64,000 bases of DNA from Tanytarsus gracilentus (Eukaryota > Arthropoda > Insecta > Diptera > Chironomidae): contig JAXRKN010000045.1 in assembly GCA_038502055.1 (NCBI GenBank), positions 1,696,501-1,760,500 of the forward strand, read 5' to 3'. Positions 23,828-37,210 of the stretch are shown here, piece after piece; the stretch's first letter is position 1; each line of letters begins with the position of its first letter. The notes under the pieces were generated by a model. It did not search any database. It was not told where the DNA came from and worked only from the letters and a program-made list of their open reading frames with translations. A program made the position numbers and the translations under genes.

Positions 23828-26800
23828 CCATGCGATCATTTTTCACGAATAAAAATGCAATTTATTTACTTCTGGGTGGCAGCGTGAGATCTAAATAAAA
23901 ATTTACATGCGCTAAATTGCCAAATGACACAATTTTTTACACTTCAAAGAAGTGCGACATCATCACTAGAATATTTTAAAAGAAAATAAAAGTTTCATAA
24001 CAAATATTTGCTCTCACACTTGACTTTAACTGCTTGATATGCATTTGCCATACTTTCAACAAGTTACAATGTAGGTTGCATTTGAAATCATCATCGATGA
24101 GCTGTTTGGGCACCCACATTTGGTTTGCATTAAAATTTACGATGGTCATCGGATTGCACTTTTTAAATTTATAATTCCTTCCTTTCTTCACACCTCACGA
24201 GACGCCATGGAATTTTTTCCAAGGTCAAATTATTCAAGTGTGTCCGCCTCATTGTCTCATTTTTGAAATTCCTCATAATAAAGACGCTAGAAAAATCTAT
24301 ATAGATTATAAGATAAGATATCACGTCCTTTGATGCAACCGAAAATAATAAAGCGTTGACATAATTTTATATATTCAGTTCGAGACATCTATAAATATAG
24401 AGCTGACACACTCGTCGCATGTTATTATTGTTGATAGAAAATCGGAGAAAAACGACATGAAGCGAGGCGCCGCAAATACTGATGACAATAAACTTTCAGG
24501 AACAGCTCTGTTTACAGCTTTTCTTCTCAAGGACTCAATGCCAATTTTTTTTGATGCGAAATTTAAATAAAGTTTTATTAGAATTAAATATAAGTATCTT
24601 TTTCTCTATTTTAAAAGGATTTTAATTGATATTAAATTTGAAATGTATTTAGCTTTAAAAAACTTCAAGGGGTGCAAACAAAAAAATATATTTTGTACAC
24701 CCTAAAAAACACTTGAAACAAAAATTAAACTCTGGTGACTAATTTTTATTTTATCAAATTCAACAAAAATAGATTTCTAAGAAGAACTGTGCGCTCGTAT
24801 GACATAATTTTGTACTTTTACAATTGCTACTCATAGAACCTGAAGGAATAGAAAATTGTCTTTATGTGAATTTAAGCACTTCCCATGTTTGGATATAATT
24901 TCAGGGTTAAATCAATAAAATTATTATAAAATGTCTACAAAAATTGTTTAATTAAATTCCCATAAACTAGTTTTCCAGCATGGCATCTGACAAATTATTA
25001 AAAGATCGTTAAATTTAACTTGTGCGTTATCCATCATCAGCTGATGCTGTAAATGTGAAAGATCATCAGCATAAGCAGCTGTAATAAAACTCAATTGACG
25101 AAGGCACTTCGGATCATGAAAAGGTCACAATTTGCTTCAATCTCTCATTTTGTGGAGTTTATGTAAATTTGGTCAATAATGCTAATTTTCCTATTTATAA
25201 CTTGGCACATCTATCAAGCTACTGAAAATGCTCATTGTCTCGCAAAATCATTTAAATATTTTACGTTACAACATCATCATGCTTTCAACATTGTATTCAC
25301 CCTATGACTTATGAAAGAAGGAATTTCGTGACGTCAGCTATGAGTGCATGAAATTAGGTCATAAGGAAACAGTCGTCCATTTTTCCGTTTCAATTTTGGT
25401 AAAACTTTTTCTCACTAAGCAGTTCTGTCATCGCAAGGTCGCAAAAAGATTACAACTTCATTAGCATTTTAACAACAGCAAAAAAAAATCACGGAAGGCT
25501 GAAGCAATAAATTTGTTGTGTGCGAAAATTTTGTCCGCTTCGTTACTTCAAATCGCAACACAATAAATCTCTCGGATTTTTTTGTGCGTGACCACACATC
25601 GGTAAATTTTCCTTCGATTTATTGATTTTTCACTAAGTTTACTTTTGGATGAAATACAGATGTGCAAATACTCGGCTGATGTCATTAAATTAAAATTATA
25701 TGTAAAAATAAAAATTACATTCAGCCTCATTCAGCAAACTTTAAAATAAACGATCAGATTTAAATGCGTTTCTAAATATAATAAAAAGTGTTGATGAAAT
25801 TCGGGCTTTGTTATCAAATTATATTATTTTGCATAATTTTAATTAATCTCTTTAAACGCATTCAAAACTCCTAATTGGTAATAACTGCTCAGAATATTTT
25901 TCTCGCTTCCTCATTTTTCAAGTTCACTCAATTTTATTTCGATGAGTGAAAAACACGCAAATATTTTTGAAATTTAAATGTGAGTATTATATGGCTAATT
26001 TTAATTTCCTTCTTGAAACATCTCAAAGTTTTCGTAAATATTTTTACGATTTGATACTTTTAACAACACCTCCCTCCCTCATGAATCAAATCGGTTAGAC
26101 TTTCCTCACAGTTGCCACTTAAAAGTAATTATCAATGTCCACGCGCTTTTCCAAATTTTCTCATCATCAAAGCGAAAATCTTTTTTCGTGACGAAAATTG
26201 CGCTTTTTTGTAGGTCAAGAAAATTAATTTTTGTATCTTCTGACAATGAGATGTCAAAAATTTTCCACGCATTAACATCTGGAAAATACAAATTATACTT
26301 AAAAGCCACAGAGATGATATCCACAGCACGAACGTGTTCATTCATGAAATTTAAGTTTCGAAATTAAATTTTCGAGCGCTGGCTATAGTTTGCCAAACAT
26401 TTTATTAATGATGCACATCGAAATCCCTAGTCAAAAGAAAATTTGGTCTGAATTCTCGGCATTCAGTGAAAATGATAAATGTGAAATTATTTTTCTTTTG
26501 AATTTTTAGATGCTTTCGTGCAATGTTTTCACTCAATGTTTTCGATGAGAGAAAATTTTTAAACTTAAGTGAAACATGGCTTAACGTTTTTAATCCGGCT
26601 TCGTTTATTTGTACATGCATTTTGTACCTTAATGGGCTAATAATTTAATTCACATGTATCACAGTGTAACAATTGCTCATTTTTTTATATGGTGCTAAGC
26701 AATGCATGAAAGCCTTATAATTATGCTTATCGATAACATCAACTACTGGGGTTGATAATGCTGCATTATTTGTGCACAGCTCAACCGTGAAATACGAAGC

Positions 26801-26960
26801 AAACTGAAATTAAATATTAAATTGTGACTTGCCTTTTTTCCATGAATTGCATGCATGAAATCAGAAATATTGTGACTAATTTAAATCCTCTGCAAGTTAT
26901 TTGCATTTTTCTTTTTAGTCCATAATCTTTTTATTGCATGAACATAAAATATTAATAATT
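23828..26960. other. intergenic spacer, no gene recognised
   Basis: AT-rich DNA between the transposon and the 3' end of SCYL2. Only short chance open frames are seen, with no splice-compatible coding pattern and no RNA gene I can recognise. Confidence 0.45.
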
Positions 26961-26966
26961 TTTATT
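26961..26966 (-). terminator. candidate polyadenylation signal of SCYL2
   Basis: AATAAA on the minus strand about 280 nt beyond the stop codon. Another lies near 26,930. Either could be used. Confidence 0.35.
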
Positions 26967-27241
26967 CTATCTATCGAAGAGATTTTTAATGATTTTATCA
27001 TGAATCAAGCTACATAGTTTTTGTCTTGCACATTTTAAAAATAACATAGAATAATATACAAAAGGTTAAATGAACTTGAATAGACAAGTCTCGATTAGTG
27101 ACACAAAGTTCCTCCGGATATTTCTTCAGCCACCTTTAGAATACTTTTCATTATCCTTTAGAGATCTCTTTGCGTATCATATTTCTTACACATGTTAAAT
27201 ATGGAATGATCTTTTGTTGATTGCACAAAATTTTGTTAAAG

Positions 27242-30116
27242 TTACTTAAGAAATTCCATGATATCATCTGCTGATAAGTCATTAGTTTTTTTACGATTAG
27301 TCATTGATGCGCTGGAGCCAGCATGCTGCATGAGGTTAAGTGGTTGACTCGAGCTGTGTTTCATTTGATTCATTGAAGTCTTTTTCTTTGACGAACTGTT
27401 CGGTACCAGCTCTTCAAAAGCTCCCCAATCGTCATTTTTCTTTTGTGATGGCGTCGTGATTGTGTTGTTATTGCTGCTGCTTTGCGTCGAAGGTGTATTC
27501 CAAGAATTATTAGCTGTGCTGAACCAGTTGTTACTATTATTATTGCTCGTGCTATGAGTCAATTTTAGTTGCGTCAAATTGTTTTCCAATAGAGAAGATG
27601 TCAAATCTTTTGGTTTACTGGAGGTTTTGAGTGGAGCTGCTTTTGGCGTGATTGCGCCTTGTGATTGCAGTCTATTATTGATTTCCTGCTGCTGAACCAT
27701 TCTCTGTTTCTCTTGTAAACTCATTGAACTCGAACTTGTCGACATTGAAGATACTCCGGCGTTTGAATCATTTCCACTCTCTTCCATGTCATTTAAGAAC
27801 TGCTCGAGGCCAAGATTTGAAAATATTTCATCGGATTCAGTTTTGTTGGGCGATTTTGCATTGGGGACGAGTTGATTTTGTGACTGAAACTTCAATGCAT
27901 TCGATTCCTTTTGAATGTTTGTCAATTGCTCTAATTTCGTTCGATGTTCACCCTCAACTCTCGCAATCATGTCCTTAACGAGTGCCATAATTGCATTAAA
28001 TTGATTTAATGACAATCCATTTTCAATTGAAAGTGGCACGAGAAATGGAATTACTTTATTTGCTAATGACTCTTTTGTCAGTCCAAGCTTGCTATGTGTC
28101 AAAGCGAGTTTGTAAATGCCTAGGATTGCCATAATGACTGCTGGCTCCCTTGACGGTATTTGCGGAAGGAAGGGAATCACTTCATCCATCACGAGCCATT
28201 TATCGAGGTGTTCAAGAAGCTTTCCAATACTCAGCAAGCAATTGACTTTAACGCTCACCAAAGACGATGAAATGCACAACTTTTTAATCCTCGGCAACAA
28301 GTGATTTTTCATCGACGGATAGTCGACGAGTGAAGCGAATGTTGGCAAAATACTCAAGCATAACTCTTGAATTTGTTGGGCGTCAGACTCGAGTGCTCTA
28401 TAGAGCATTGGCAGCACATCAGTCTTTATATCTTCAGCCGGTGTCAATTTAAGCAACAGATCCATTTTTTGCATAAAGATCAAAAGAATCTGAATGGGAT
28501 TGGTGATTTTCATTACCGGCTTTAAGTGAATCAACACATGCTTGACATACTCTTGACTGCTACAATTTTCAGCAATCAACAAAACGTTTGGTAATACAAA
28601 CGGTATCATCGGAGGATTGACGAATTCTTTTACGAGACAGGGTAAAACGCGATAAACATTAATTCGATGTGGAAGCTTTTGAATAACTTGTGGAAGTCCT
28701 TTGTAGAATTTGGACTTTTGTAAGTTATCCCATTGAAACAGTTGATCGAGATAGTGAAGTGTTTTAACGCCAATGTCGTCAAAGTATGGAATCTATATAA
28801 TTAAGAAAATTAGTTTTTTCTTTATCAAGGATAAATTTAAGTCAAAAATACCTTGGTAAATTCGTGTAAATTAATTCGAAGCTCTGGTACTCCATTCAGC
28901 ATCATTTTCACCTCGTTCTGAAGTCCATCGGGAACACACGACAAGCTTGGATATTTTCCTTGCTTAAGTTCTTGCGCGTATCGTTTGAAGCTGTGATAGT
29001 CCTTGCCAAAAGTTTTAATTGGTTTACCACCGGGTGAGAAAATTGTGTAAATTAAGACTCCAAGAGAAAATATGTCGGACTCGGTTGAATGATTATTGAT
29101 GAGACCGCATTCGGGTGCCTACAAAAAAATAGTTATTAAAATTTTAAAAGGATACTTTGAGATATTAAATTTACCATATATTCGAGGCTTGGCTGAGCAA
29201 GTGATTGCCACGAAGGATTAAATTCTTGAAAAGGCCAATATGGCTTGGCATCATGCGGATTTTGATTGATGATGCAGTAGTCAAAGCCAAAGATCTTCCA
29301 AGCTCCACCTAAATTTATCATAATCGACTCGGGACAAATATTACGATGAAGAAGTTTGACATCTGAGTGGAGAAATGCAAGACCTTCACAGACTTGAATG
29401 AGGCCATATTTTGTGTCAACGTCGTGTAGTTTATGAGAACTTAAGCTATTGGGTTGAGGCATATTGAAGGTCTAAAATGAAAATCAAGTTATTAACAAGT
29501 TTTAAAAAATTAAATTTTTCCTTACATTTCCAAGCACATTAGCGAGGGACGCAAAGCACGGTTCAGTTGCAAAAGCAATCGAGTCTCGAGACTCTTCGAG
29601 AGCATGTTGAACAGTGAGGACATGCGGATGTCTAAGCTTAGTGAGTTGAACGACACTTTTCTTCAATAGTTCATAGATCTGTTCTCGATCATCTTTGCTG
29701 TATTTCTCAAGTTGTTTCCTTTCAAACACAAATATTGATGCTTCCTGCTTCGTTGTCTTTTTAGTTCCTCTATAAACTCTCCATAAAAGACCTACATAGA
29801 GAAGTAAAGAATTATCCATATGTTGTTGATGCTTTTTTCTGGATTTTATCAAACTCATTTCAATAAAATTTTTATGTAATTCTCTGATAAGAATTGCTTT
29901 CTTTAATTAGCTCACAAGCAAGGATGTGTCTGTTTTAAATTTTTAGGTGACTAATAGAAAGTGAAAATATTTACCAGGTCCTGCAGAACAAAGTTGGTTT
30001 GTGTCCACGTCATATTCGCGGCTTAGTGGATTGCCTGGAAGTGCATTCGAGAGTTTCTCAACTGTTGTCGATACCGAGTTGATGACCGAGCTAATTTTAG
30101 ACGTGAAAATGTCCAT
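27242..30116 (-). CDS. SCYL2: SCYL2-type pseudokinase (SCY1-like protein 2, CVAK104)
   Basis: Endosome/Golgi pseudokinase that works with clathrin and AP-2 in vesicle traffic. Exons in coding order: 30116-29975, 29791-29526, 29471-29175, 29118-28852 and 28792-27242, totalling 840 residues, close to the animal family (about 930). The N-terminal kinase-like domain keeps the family phrase TKKTTKQEASIFVF and an APE segment. It has HRN (178-180) instead of HRD and GFD (198-200) instead of DFG, as expected for a non-catalytic member. Residues of about 330-600 form the HEAT-like helical region (phrases SKFYKGLPQV, VNPPMIPFVLPNVLLIAE, DYPSMKN). The Ser/Asn/Gln-rich tail holds WGAF, a WxxF motif of the kind that binds the AP-2 appendage. 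The start is the first in-frame ATG after a 5' UTR acceptor. The gene runs head-to-head with coracle. Confidence 0.95.
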
Positions 30117-30420
30117 TTACCACCTAAAATTTTATAAAATTAATTTTCGACTTTGATTTTCTTTTTTTTTCTTATAAGAAAACTTTCAATTTTTTACTCA
30201 GTTAGTTCCCCTTTAGACATTTGTTTTTCGATTTTTTGAAATTCAAAGTGAACGATTTAATTAAATTTCAGCTAGAAAAACTGAAAAAAACTGAGTGAAA
30301 GTAGTGAGAAATTGAAGTAAGTTAGATAAATGTTGAGAGTCATATGAAGCTGTGGCGTAAAAATACCAATTTAACACAAAAAATGAGAAAAATAATGAAA
30401 TTGTGGAATCCAAAACTTAC

Positions 30421-30500
30421 GAAGTGAAAAATCAACAAGCTCTGAATTATTTTTATTGCGCAAAATAGAAATTGTTTACAAGCTAAGCTTATTTTGGTAA
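30421..30500 (-). other. SCYL2: probable non-coding first exon (5' UTR) of SCYL2, right end approximate
   Basis: On the minus strand a consensus donor GTAAGT lies just left of 30421, and an acceptor TTTTAG opens the coding exon at 30123, seven bases before the ATG. Together they define a ~297-bp 5' UTR intron (30124-30420). The upstream end of this exon is not resolved. Confidence 0.5.
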
Positions 30501-30965
30501 AAAAAAAGATGATTCATGAAGTTCAAGGACATTTCAAAAAAAATTTGTTAGTTTAAATTTTATAAAATTCGTTAAAAAAATTTTATTGAAAAAAATTAAA
30601 TTTATTAAAAATTTTTTAAACTGGTAAACACGTACGAATGATAATAATTTTATTTAAATTTATAAGTTAGTAATTTATTTTTAAATACTACAAATTCCCC
30701 AATTCCTTATCTTACTTTTTCTTATCAACTGTTTATAATTTCCCTTCAATAATTCACATTTTTTATGACTTCATAAACTCATCATTTATGACGACGATTT
30801 AATTCAAAATAAAAAAGATAAAATGTGCAATGAGTCGCACAGTAAAATATTTATACCGCTCCACTACATGAAATATTGAAAAGTTAAAGTTAATGTTGAC
30901 CGTAGCTTGGTGTGAGTGAGAGAGAGAAAATTGTGAGAAACTAAACTGAATTCGCTTCACGCAAT

Positions 30966-31000
30966 TCAGTCTGAGAAAGTTTCCATTCGGATACAGAACG
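30966..31000 (+). promoter_or_regulatory. Inr plus DPE-like core promoter, candidate coracle start site
   Basis: TCAGTC at 30966-30971 matches the fly initiator, with the A at 30968 as +1. AGAAC at +28 to +32 matches four of five positions of the RGWYV downstream element. It lies 245 bp upstream of a strong donor at 31214. Together they fit a TATA-less insect promoter. Confidence 0.5.
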
Positions 31001-31213
31001 TTTCCATCGCGTTCGCGGAAAAAAATATTATTTGAGTGAAAAATATAAAAGATAGGAATTTATATATCACCATAGAGTGTTGCAGTTAGCGCTTATCATA
31101 TCGCAGTTAAATAAAGAATAACAAAAAAATAAATAAACAAGATAAAACAAGTGGCAGAAAAAAAAATCATTTCTATATTTGTGGAAGAAAAAAAATATAA
31201 TTGCTATCAAAAT
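30968..31213 (+). other. cora: probable non-coding first exon (5' UTR) of coracle
   Basis: This runs from the candidate initiator to the consensus donor GTAAGTA at 31214. The next acceptor in position is TTTGCAG before 37159, which opens the exon with the start codon. The implied first intron is about 5.9 kb. Confidence 0.45.
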
Positions 31214-34200
31214 GTAAGTAAAGGTGAACCAACAGAGAAGCGTGTTAAAGTTCTTTTATCAAAAAATTGATGCGATACAAAAACTCAAATTTTAAAATCG
31301 GATGTGACTAGATTTTTAAAGAGGAAGCTTTTACTAAAATTAAATGACGGCCACGAGAAGGAACGGGAATGAATACAAGAAAATAGCAGTGTGGAAGAAG
31401 TTTTTTTAATGTATTTTATGTTCATTCGTTCGTATGGATACGACGTGATGTGTACATTTTTCTCTGTGTGTTGCCTTCTTGATACCTACAAGCGGCCCCG
31501 CCTAAATTACTGTAATTCTTAACTCTTTTTTACTTTAAGCTCGAAAGTAATTTCCAAAGTGAAAATTTTTTAATTTCCTTCGATAACAAATTTTTCCATT
31601 TTCGTTACCGTGATTGTGGTTGTGCAAAAAGAAAAGGATATTTAGGATGATATCAGGTTTCAAATATTATGTGGCACCATTACACCTTTACTGTCTTTTG
31701 TATATAAATACATAAAATTTGATATCATTTTCAAAATGCGCTTTGTGCCCATCGGGAGCGGAAGAAGGAAAAAGAACACAGCAAGTGAATTCTGATGGAA
31801 AAAAATTATCGATTTTTGCCCAAAAATAAAACATTCACATAAAAAAGTAACAATTTTCTCTCGCTCACACACTTGTTCGCTTGCTCAATTTTGGTTTATT
31901 TTAGAGGCTTATTCACCGTGTGTCACACGTATACAGATAGTTTTAAGGTATGAATGTTGAAAAATAAATAGGGAGGAAAATCAAGCATAAAAAAAGTTTT
32001 ACAACGACGAGCTTCCAATTAATTATCATATGAATCAAATAGAATTTTTCTCTCAAAGAGTGAATCACGCAAGTGATTTAATTAAAACTAATCGCCACTG
32101 CGCCCACAATATTTTTTGCTGGAATATCGCGCTGAGATAACAACAATGGACAATTGGCCCGTTTTCCATAATTACAATCCGATTAACTCTCTCAAAACCG
32201 CGCGAATTTAACCCAATTTTCTTCATCAACCGTCAACAGCTCAAAGCGCTTTAATCTTTTCTTATTGTTCCTTCTTGATTTTTTCAAAATTATTTCATCT
32301 CAGTTTTTGCACAAAAAAACTTCGACAGTGAGCCGCATGTGAAAGAAATAAAAACACAAAAATTACGAATACACACATTTGCCTTCTCTCGCTTGAGAGA
32401 TATTTTTTGTGAACTTACTAGCATTTTGTCAGATGACATCATACGCGCGACTCGAAAAAAAACTTGCTCACGAAGAAGAAAAGTAACTAAAAAAAGTTCA
32501 TCTAAAATATTTGATGAGGAAATGAAAATAAACCTTCTTCACAGATGCACGCAGCCTGCTTGCTCATCTTCAACAGCCGAAGTGAATTATTTACCAAGCA
32601 TTTCTTCATTCTTTGGCCACTCGCGCTTCAATGGCCGTTGATTAGCATATTTCTCAAGAAAAACGAATAGTGCCATCACCATTATTATTATATAGTGCTT
32701 TTCGTGCCACTTTCTTTTCAATGAATCCAATTGATATTCTATGATATAAAAGTTTGTTGTCCAACCCTGATTAAATTTTTTTCCGAGAAGAAATTAATGT
32801 CCATTTAACGCCGATCGATCTCCCTCTACTGATTTTCATTCACCTCTAAAGGCACATTAGAGTCGGCGCTTGGTGCCTTCTAGGCATTAATCACGCAATT
32901 GGTGAGGGTCAATTCTCTCTTTAAAGCGAAAATTAGTTTTGCTGTCAATTAACCTTAAATAAATAAACATGCTGCTGCCTCCACGACATGAATTTCTTTA
33001 GAGTTATGTCGTGCCATTATTATTCCATCACCGAATCAAGTAAATATGACGGAACAATAACCAAGCGAATCGATTGTGCAGAGAGTGGCAGTGTATAATC
33101 ATTTTATTTTATAGGGTTTTCTTTTTTGCCTTCTCGATTTGTGTGAGAAAAATAAAAAGAGTTTTTCAATTTACACTCTCGACTCGCGGGGATCCGTTGA
33201 AAGTCAACGGAGAAAAAATATAAATCTATCTTTATTAATAAAAAAAAATTTACAGCGAAGTTTGTTCTAAAAATAAAAAGTAATTCTGAATCATTTAAAA
33301 AATGATGCAATCCGTTTCGTCAAGTGGTCGAGCTGACCGTAAATGTAACAAATATATTATTATTTTTTGGTTAAAGACAAAAATCCATCACTGTCACGCG
33401 CAAGAGGACAAACAAAATATTTTATCGGGCATCTATTTAAGCTTCAAAGAATCACTTGGCAAATGTGTGTGAGATTTTTCTGCGTACACAACAACATCGT
33501 TGGCATTATAGAAATCGAAAACTATGCGAAGTGTAATAGAGGAAGAAATGAGATCAAGTTCTTGGCAAATATCGTCATGCGAAAATCGAAAATAAGAGTT
33601 GAAAACTTATTTAACGAGTTTCATTCTCGGCGAGTGAAAAGAGAGCATGAAAATTATAATGAAATGGAATTATGCGCGCGTGATGAATGACTGTGAAATT
33701 TCACTCTTATCTCGACAGTTTATAAACTTTAAATGTATTTCATCGCTGGCACAGACAAGGTGTGGTCACTATGACATTAAATATTCTCAAAATAATCCCA
33801 TCGCAGACTCAATTACTAAAATAATGAGCATCAAAACGAGAATCAAAACAAATCTCGAGCAATGAGTCATAATGGGGTGTGAGGCAATGAGAGAGCAATT
33901 GCTTTAAATAGATTTTTCCTCCGTTTTGTCATTCTTTCTGATTACACATCTTTTACATCCCGAATGCAACTGCCTCCAATATTATTTCGCCGCTCTATAA
34001 TTAGCACATTGACACATGTGCGTTTGTTAGGGTGTGACTCGATGACTTTTATCAATTTCCAAAAAAAAGAGTACAGCACAAGGTGTGAGTGCCTTTTAAA
34101 TGTAATTAACGAGAGAAAAGTCAACAAGTGGAACATGTTGGAGAAGAAAAATTTCTCCATTGTAAATACGAGCTTACACATGTCTGCCGAGGAAATCTCT

Positions 34201-37158
34201 TTAATTGACACCGATATTTCGAGAGGTTTGGTATGGAAAACGCCTTAATTTTTTTGACCTTGGCATCTAAAGAACTTTTCAACCCACTTATTGACACATT
34301 AGATTCAATCAAAGTTGATCATCAACGTCTATTTTAATTTAAGATGATAACTTACAACCAACCACCGCTCAAACTAGACTTTAAATAAATATTCAAAAAT
34401 TGAAGAAATTTAAATTAGTTCTTCAAGTTTGGCTGTGTGCGAAAAAAGTTTATGAGATGTACTTGGAATGCTAAAATTACTTTTGTTTATTCTTTCCATT
34501 CCTCGATTAAAATTATTGATTTGAATGCATTAGAGTTTTCGATTGTTTTTTGATAAAATTTTTTAATGAACACATAATTAAGTGGAAGCTATTGAGTGAT
34601 TAATTCGTGGATATTTTTCGAGTGTTCATAGCTTGACTCATTCTGGGTGTGTGTGTCTCGTGGCATTCCATTAGTCCATTTTTGCTCTTATTGAATCGGA
34701 CGTGATGGGTCGGTTTTAATTCGTTTTTGATATGGGTTAATTCTTTTACGGGTGGCATTGCGTTTTTGCCGTACATCAATCACGCATCACTTTTCATCAA
34801 TCCCTCATTTCTTACATCTTTTATCGGGCTGTGTAAGCGACAACTTAATTTTCTCCGCAACAGGCATGCAAGATCAAGATTCTCTCAACACTCGAAGATA
34901 AACGTGCTTCCGTGCACAAAAGTGCCTCGGCAACTTGTTGATAGCATTTTTTATGCATAACAATATGCGTGAAACGAAAATTGAATTGAGCTTAATTAAA
35001 TTAACATTGGAATTTCACATCAGCACACGACGACTGTCCCAAGATAAAGTTTCAGAACTCCATTAATCATTAAAAAAATTGAATGGCGAAGCAAATACAG
35101 CTAGACCTCATAATTAGGAAACAGTTTAAATTTGCAAAGAGAGAATTTCTATGTTCATACATCGTTTCCTTTCCAAAAAATTGTTCTCACACAACATTGA
35201 AACTAAACAAGCTTGTTGCGTGTGTTTGTTGAGAACAATTTTTATTTTTTTGGCACATACAGCGGAAATTTTTTTGGGTTCTCTTGACCGCTAATATTTT
35301 CGTAAAAAATCTCTCCTAAATGGCAGTTATAAAATGAATTCAATTTTATCTGAGCTCACAATGATGATGATGATTTTAATGAAAGAAGCGCAGAATGAAA
35401 AAAGCCACAATAACACATCTATAATGTGGGTTTCTCTCCAATTGAAATTAATCATTATTATGCGATATTGAGAGGAGTTATAACTTCTGCAGAAAATAAT
35501 GTAAAATGTTAAAGGCGAGGCATGAGTCGAGTGTAGAATAAAATAAATTTCATCGCAAACGATCATTTTTTTTTGCTTTGGTCTATTAATAACTTCCATT
35601 ATGCCGTTTCCATTTCTAAATATGTTTTTGCCTTTTCTCTCCTCTCATGCTTTGGCGCAAGTGTTGTTTGTCTCTATTTAAGACCTCTATAATAATGGGT
35701 CTGTTAACGAAATCTGTAACGTCTGAATTTTTGGAGACAATAGAGCGTTTAATTCACGAAACTCATATATTCAATTCTTTTTGAATACCATAAAAATTAT
35801 AGCGCGACAAAGAAATTTGAACTCTAGAGTCAATTGCTAACGGAGGATTGTTTTGCGACACAGATCATGGTCAATTAGACTTTGAGGTTCATTAGAAACT
35901 ATCTCTTGCTTCATATAGCACTCTATAGATTTCTCTTTTGTTTATATCAAAGTAAAAAAGAAGAAAATGTGGGTGAAAATATTTTCATGTAACCGCCACT
36001 GATTTTTATCGTGACTATCAAAAAAAAAATTCATTTCTATTCAGAGAAGCGGTGAATATTTAAAAATATCCAAATGTTTTTATAAAAAAAAGAAGAAATG
36101 TTTTCCGTCTGCTAATCTCGTAAAATACTCGCACATGGACTCAAGAGCATCTTCTTTTACGCGAACAAATCTATTGAGTGGAATAAGAAAATTTTCTTCC
36201 TCTGACATAACGCAGGCATTAAGATCATGTGTGCTAAGTAAACAGATGTGTGTGAACCCTATTTTTTCCACTCGCATGTAGAAAACTACTCGTATCATAA
36301 CATTGTGAGAGTCTCGAAGAGCCAGTTTAATTATGATCCATTTCCACGATAATATTTATATGAAATCTATAAATCGTCAATGACGAGCGAAAGACTATTA
36401 ACTTCAGTTGCGAGGTCATCTATAAAATGTTTATGAATCGAATCAATTCTAGATTGAAAAATGTATACTTATTGAATTACAGAAAAACTTCTTCAACTCC
36501 TTCTGGTACGTGCCAGAAGTGGAATTTTTTCCATCACTCATCGAGTTCGAGCTCCAATTACAAAAAAAAAGAATCTCATGATGATGGGAGACGTTGCAAA
36601 TTTAATTAAAATGCATACTGGCCTCGATATTAAATTGTTTGCATGTTCCATCCAGTCGGCCCATTCTGGAGCCTCTTGTTGCCGCCGTTTCATTATCGAC
36701 TCTAGCACGCTATAAATCATTCCAAAACTTTAAAAATTTTCCGAAAGGGTTGGAGGAAAATCAAGGGGTAGTAGGAACGACATAGCGGCATAACATAGCT
36801 TGTATTAGAGAAAATGAAAGGTATTCTGAGCATTTTCATAGCCAATCGTGTAGTCATGCTGGCGACAATATTTTTTGTTGCTGTTTTATGAGCCTGAAGG
36901 GAGTGATTTTCTGCCTCTTTAAACATTCAGAAATCGAGACTAAAAATAAAAGTTCGTATGCCTTTCGTTCATGAAAATAAATATGGTTAGCAACGTACAC
37001 TAATGAGTCAAATTTACGCCTTTGTCATACCAATTATCTTCCGATCGATTTAAGTGCCAATGAACTTCGAGCATGTAATGAAAGTGATGTCACTGATGCG
37101 ATGCTTGTTGAATTGTTTAAACAACAATAATAATAATAATATTTTTTTCTCTTTGCAG
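31214..37158. other. presumed long first intron of coracle; no other gene recognised
   Basis: AT-rich sequence with scattered chance open frames of 60-107 codons on both strands. None has a signature or splice-supported extension. Such introns often hold enhancers, but no specific site can be supported here. Confidence 0.4.
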
Positions 37159-37184
37159 ATTTTTCATCGTTTAAAAAAAGATAT

Positions 37185-37204
37185 AGAGAGCGAGAGAGAG
37201 AGAG
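37185..37204 (+). repeat. GA-rich tract in the coracle 5' UTR
   Basis: About ten GA dinucleotides, once interrupted by GCGA, end 6 bp before the start codon. It could be a GAGA-factor type tract or a simple microsatellite. Confidence 0.7.
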
Positions 37205-37210
37205 TAATCA

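Noticed and set aside
33367..33865. Overlapping open frames of 72-107 codons in the coracle first intron
   Set aside because: No ATG context, domain, splice support or codon-like composition; such frames are expected in long AT-rich DNA.
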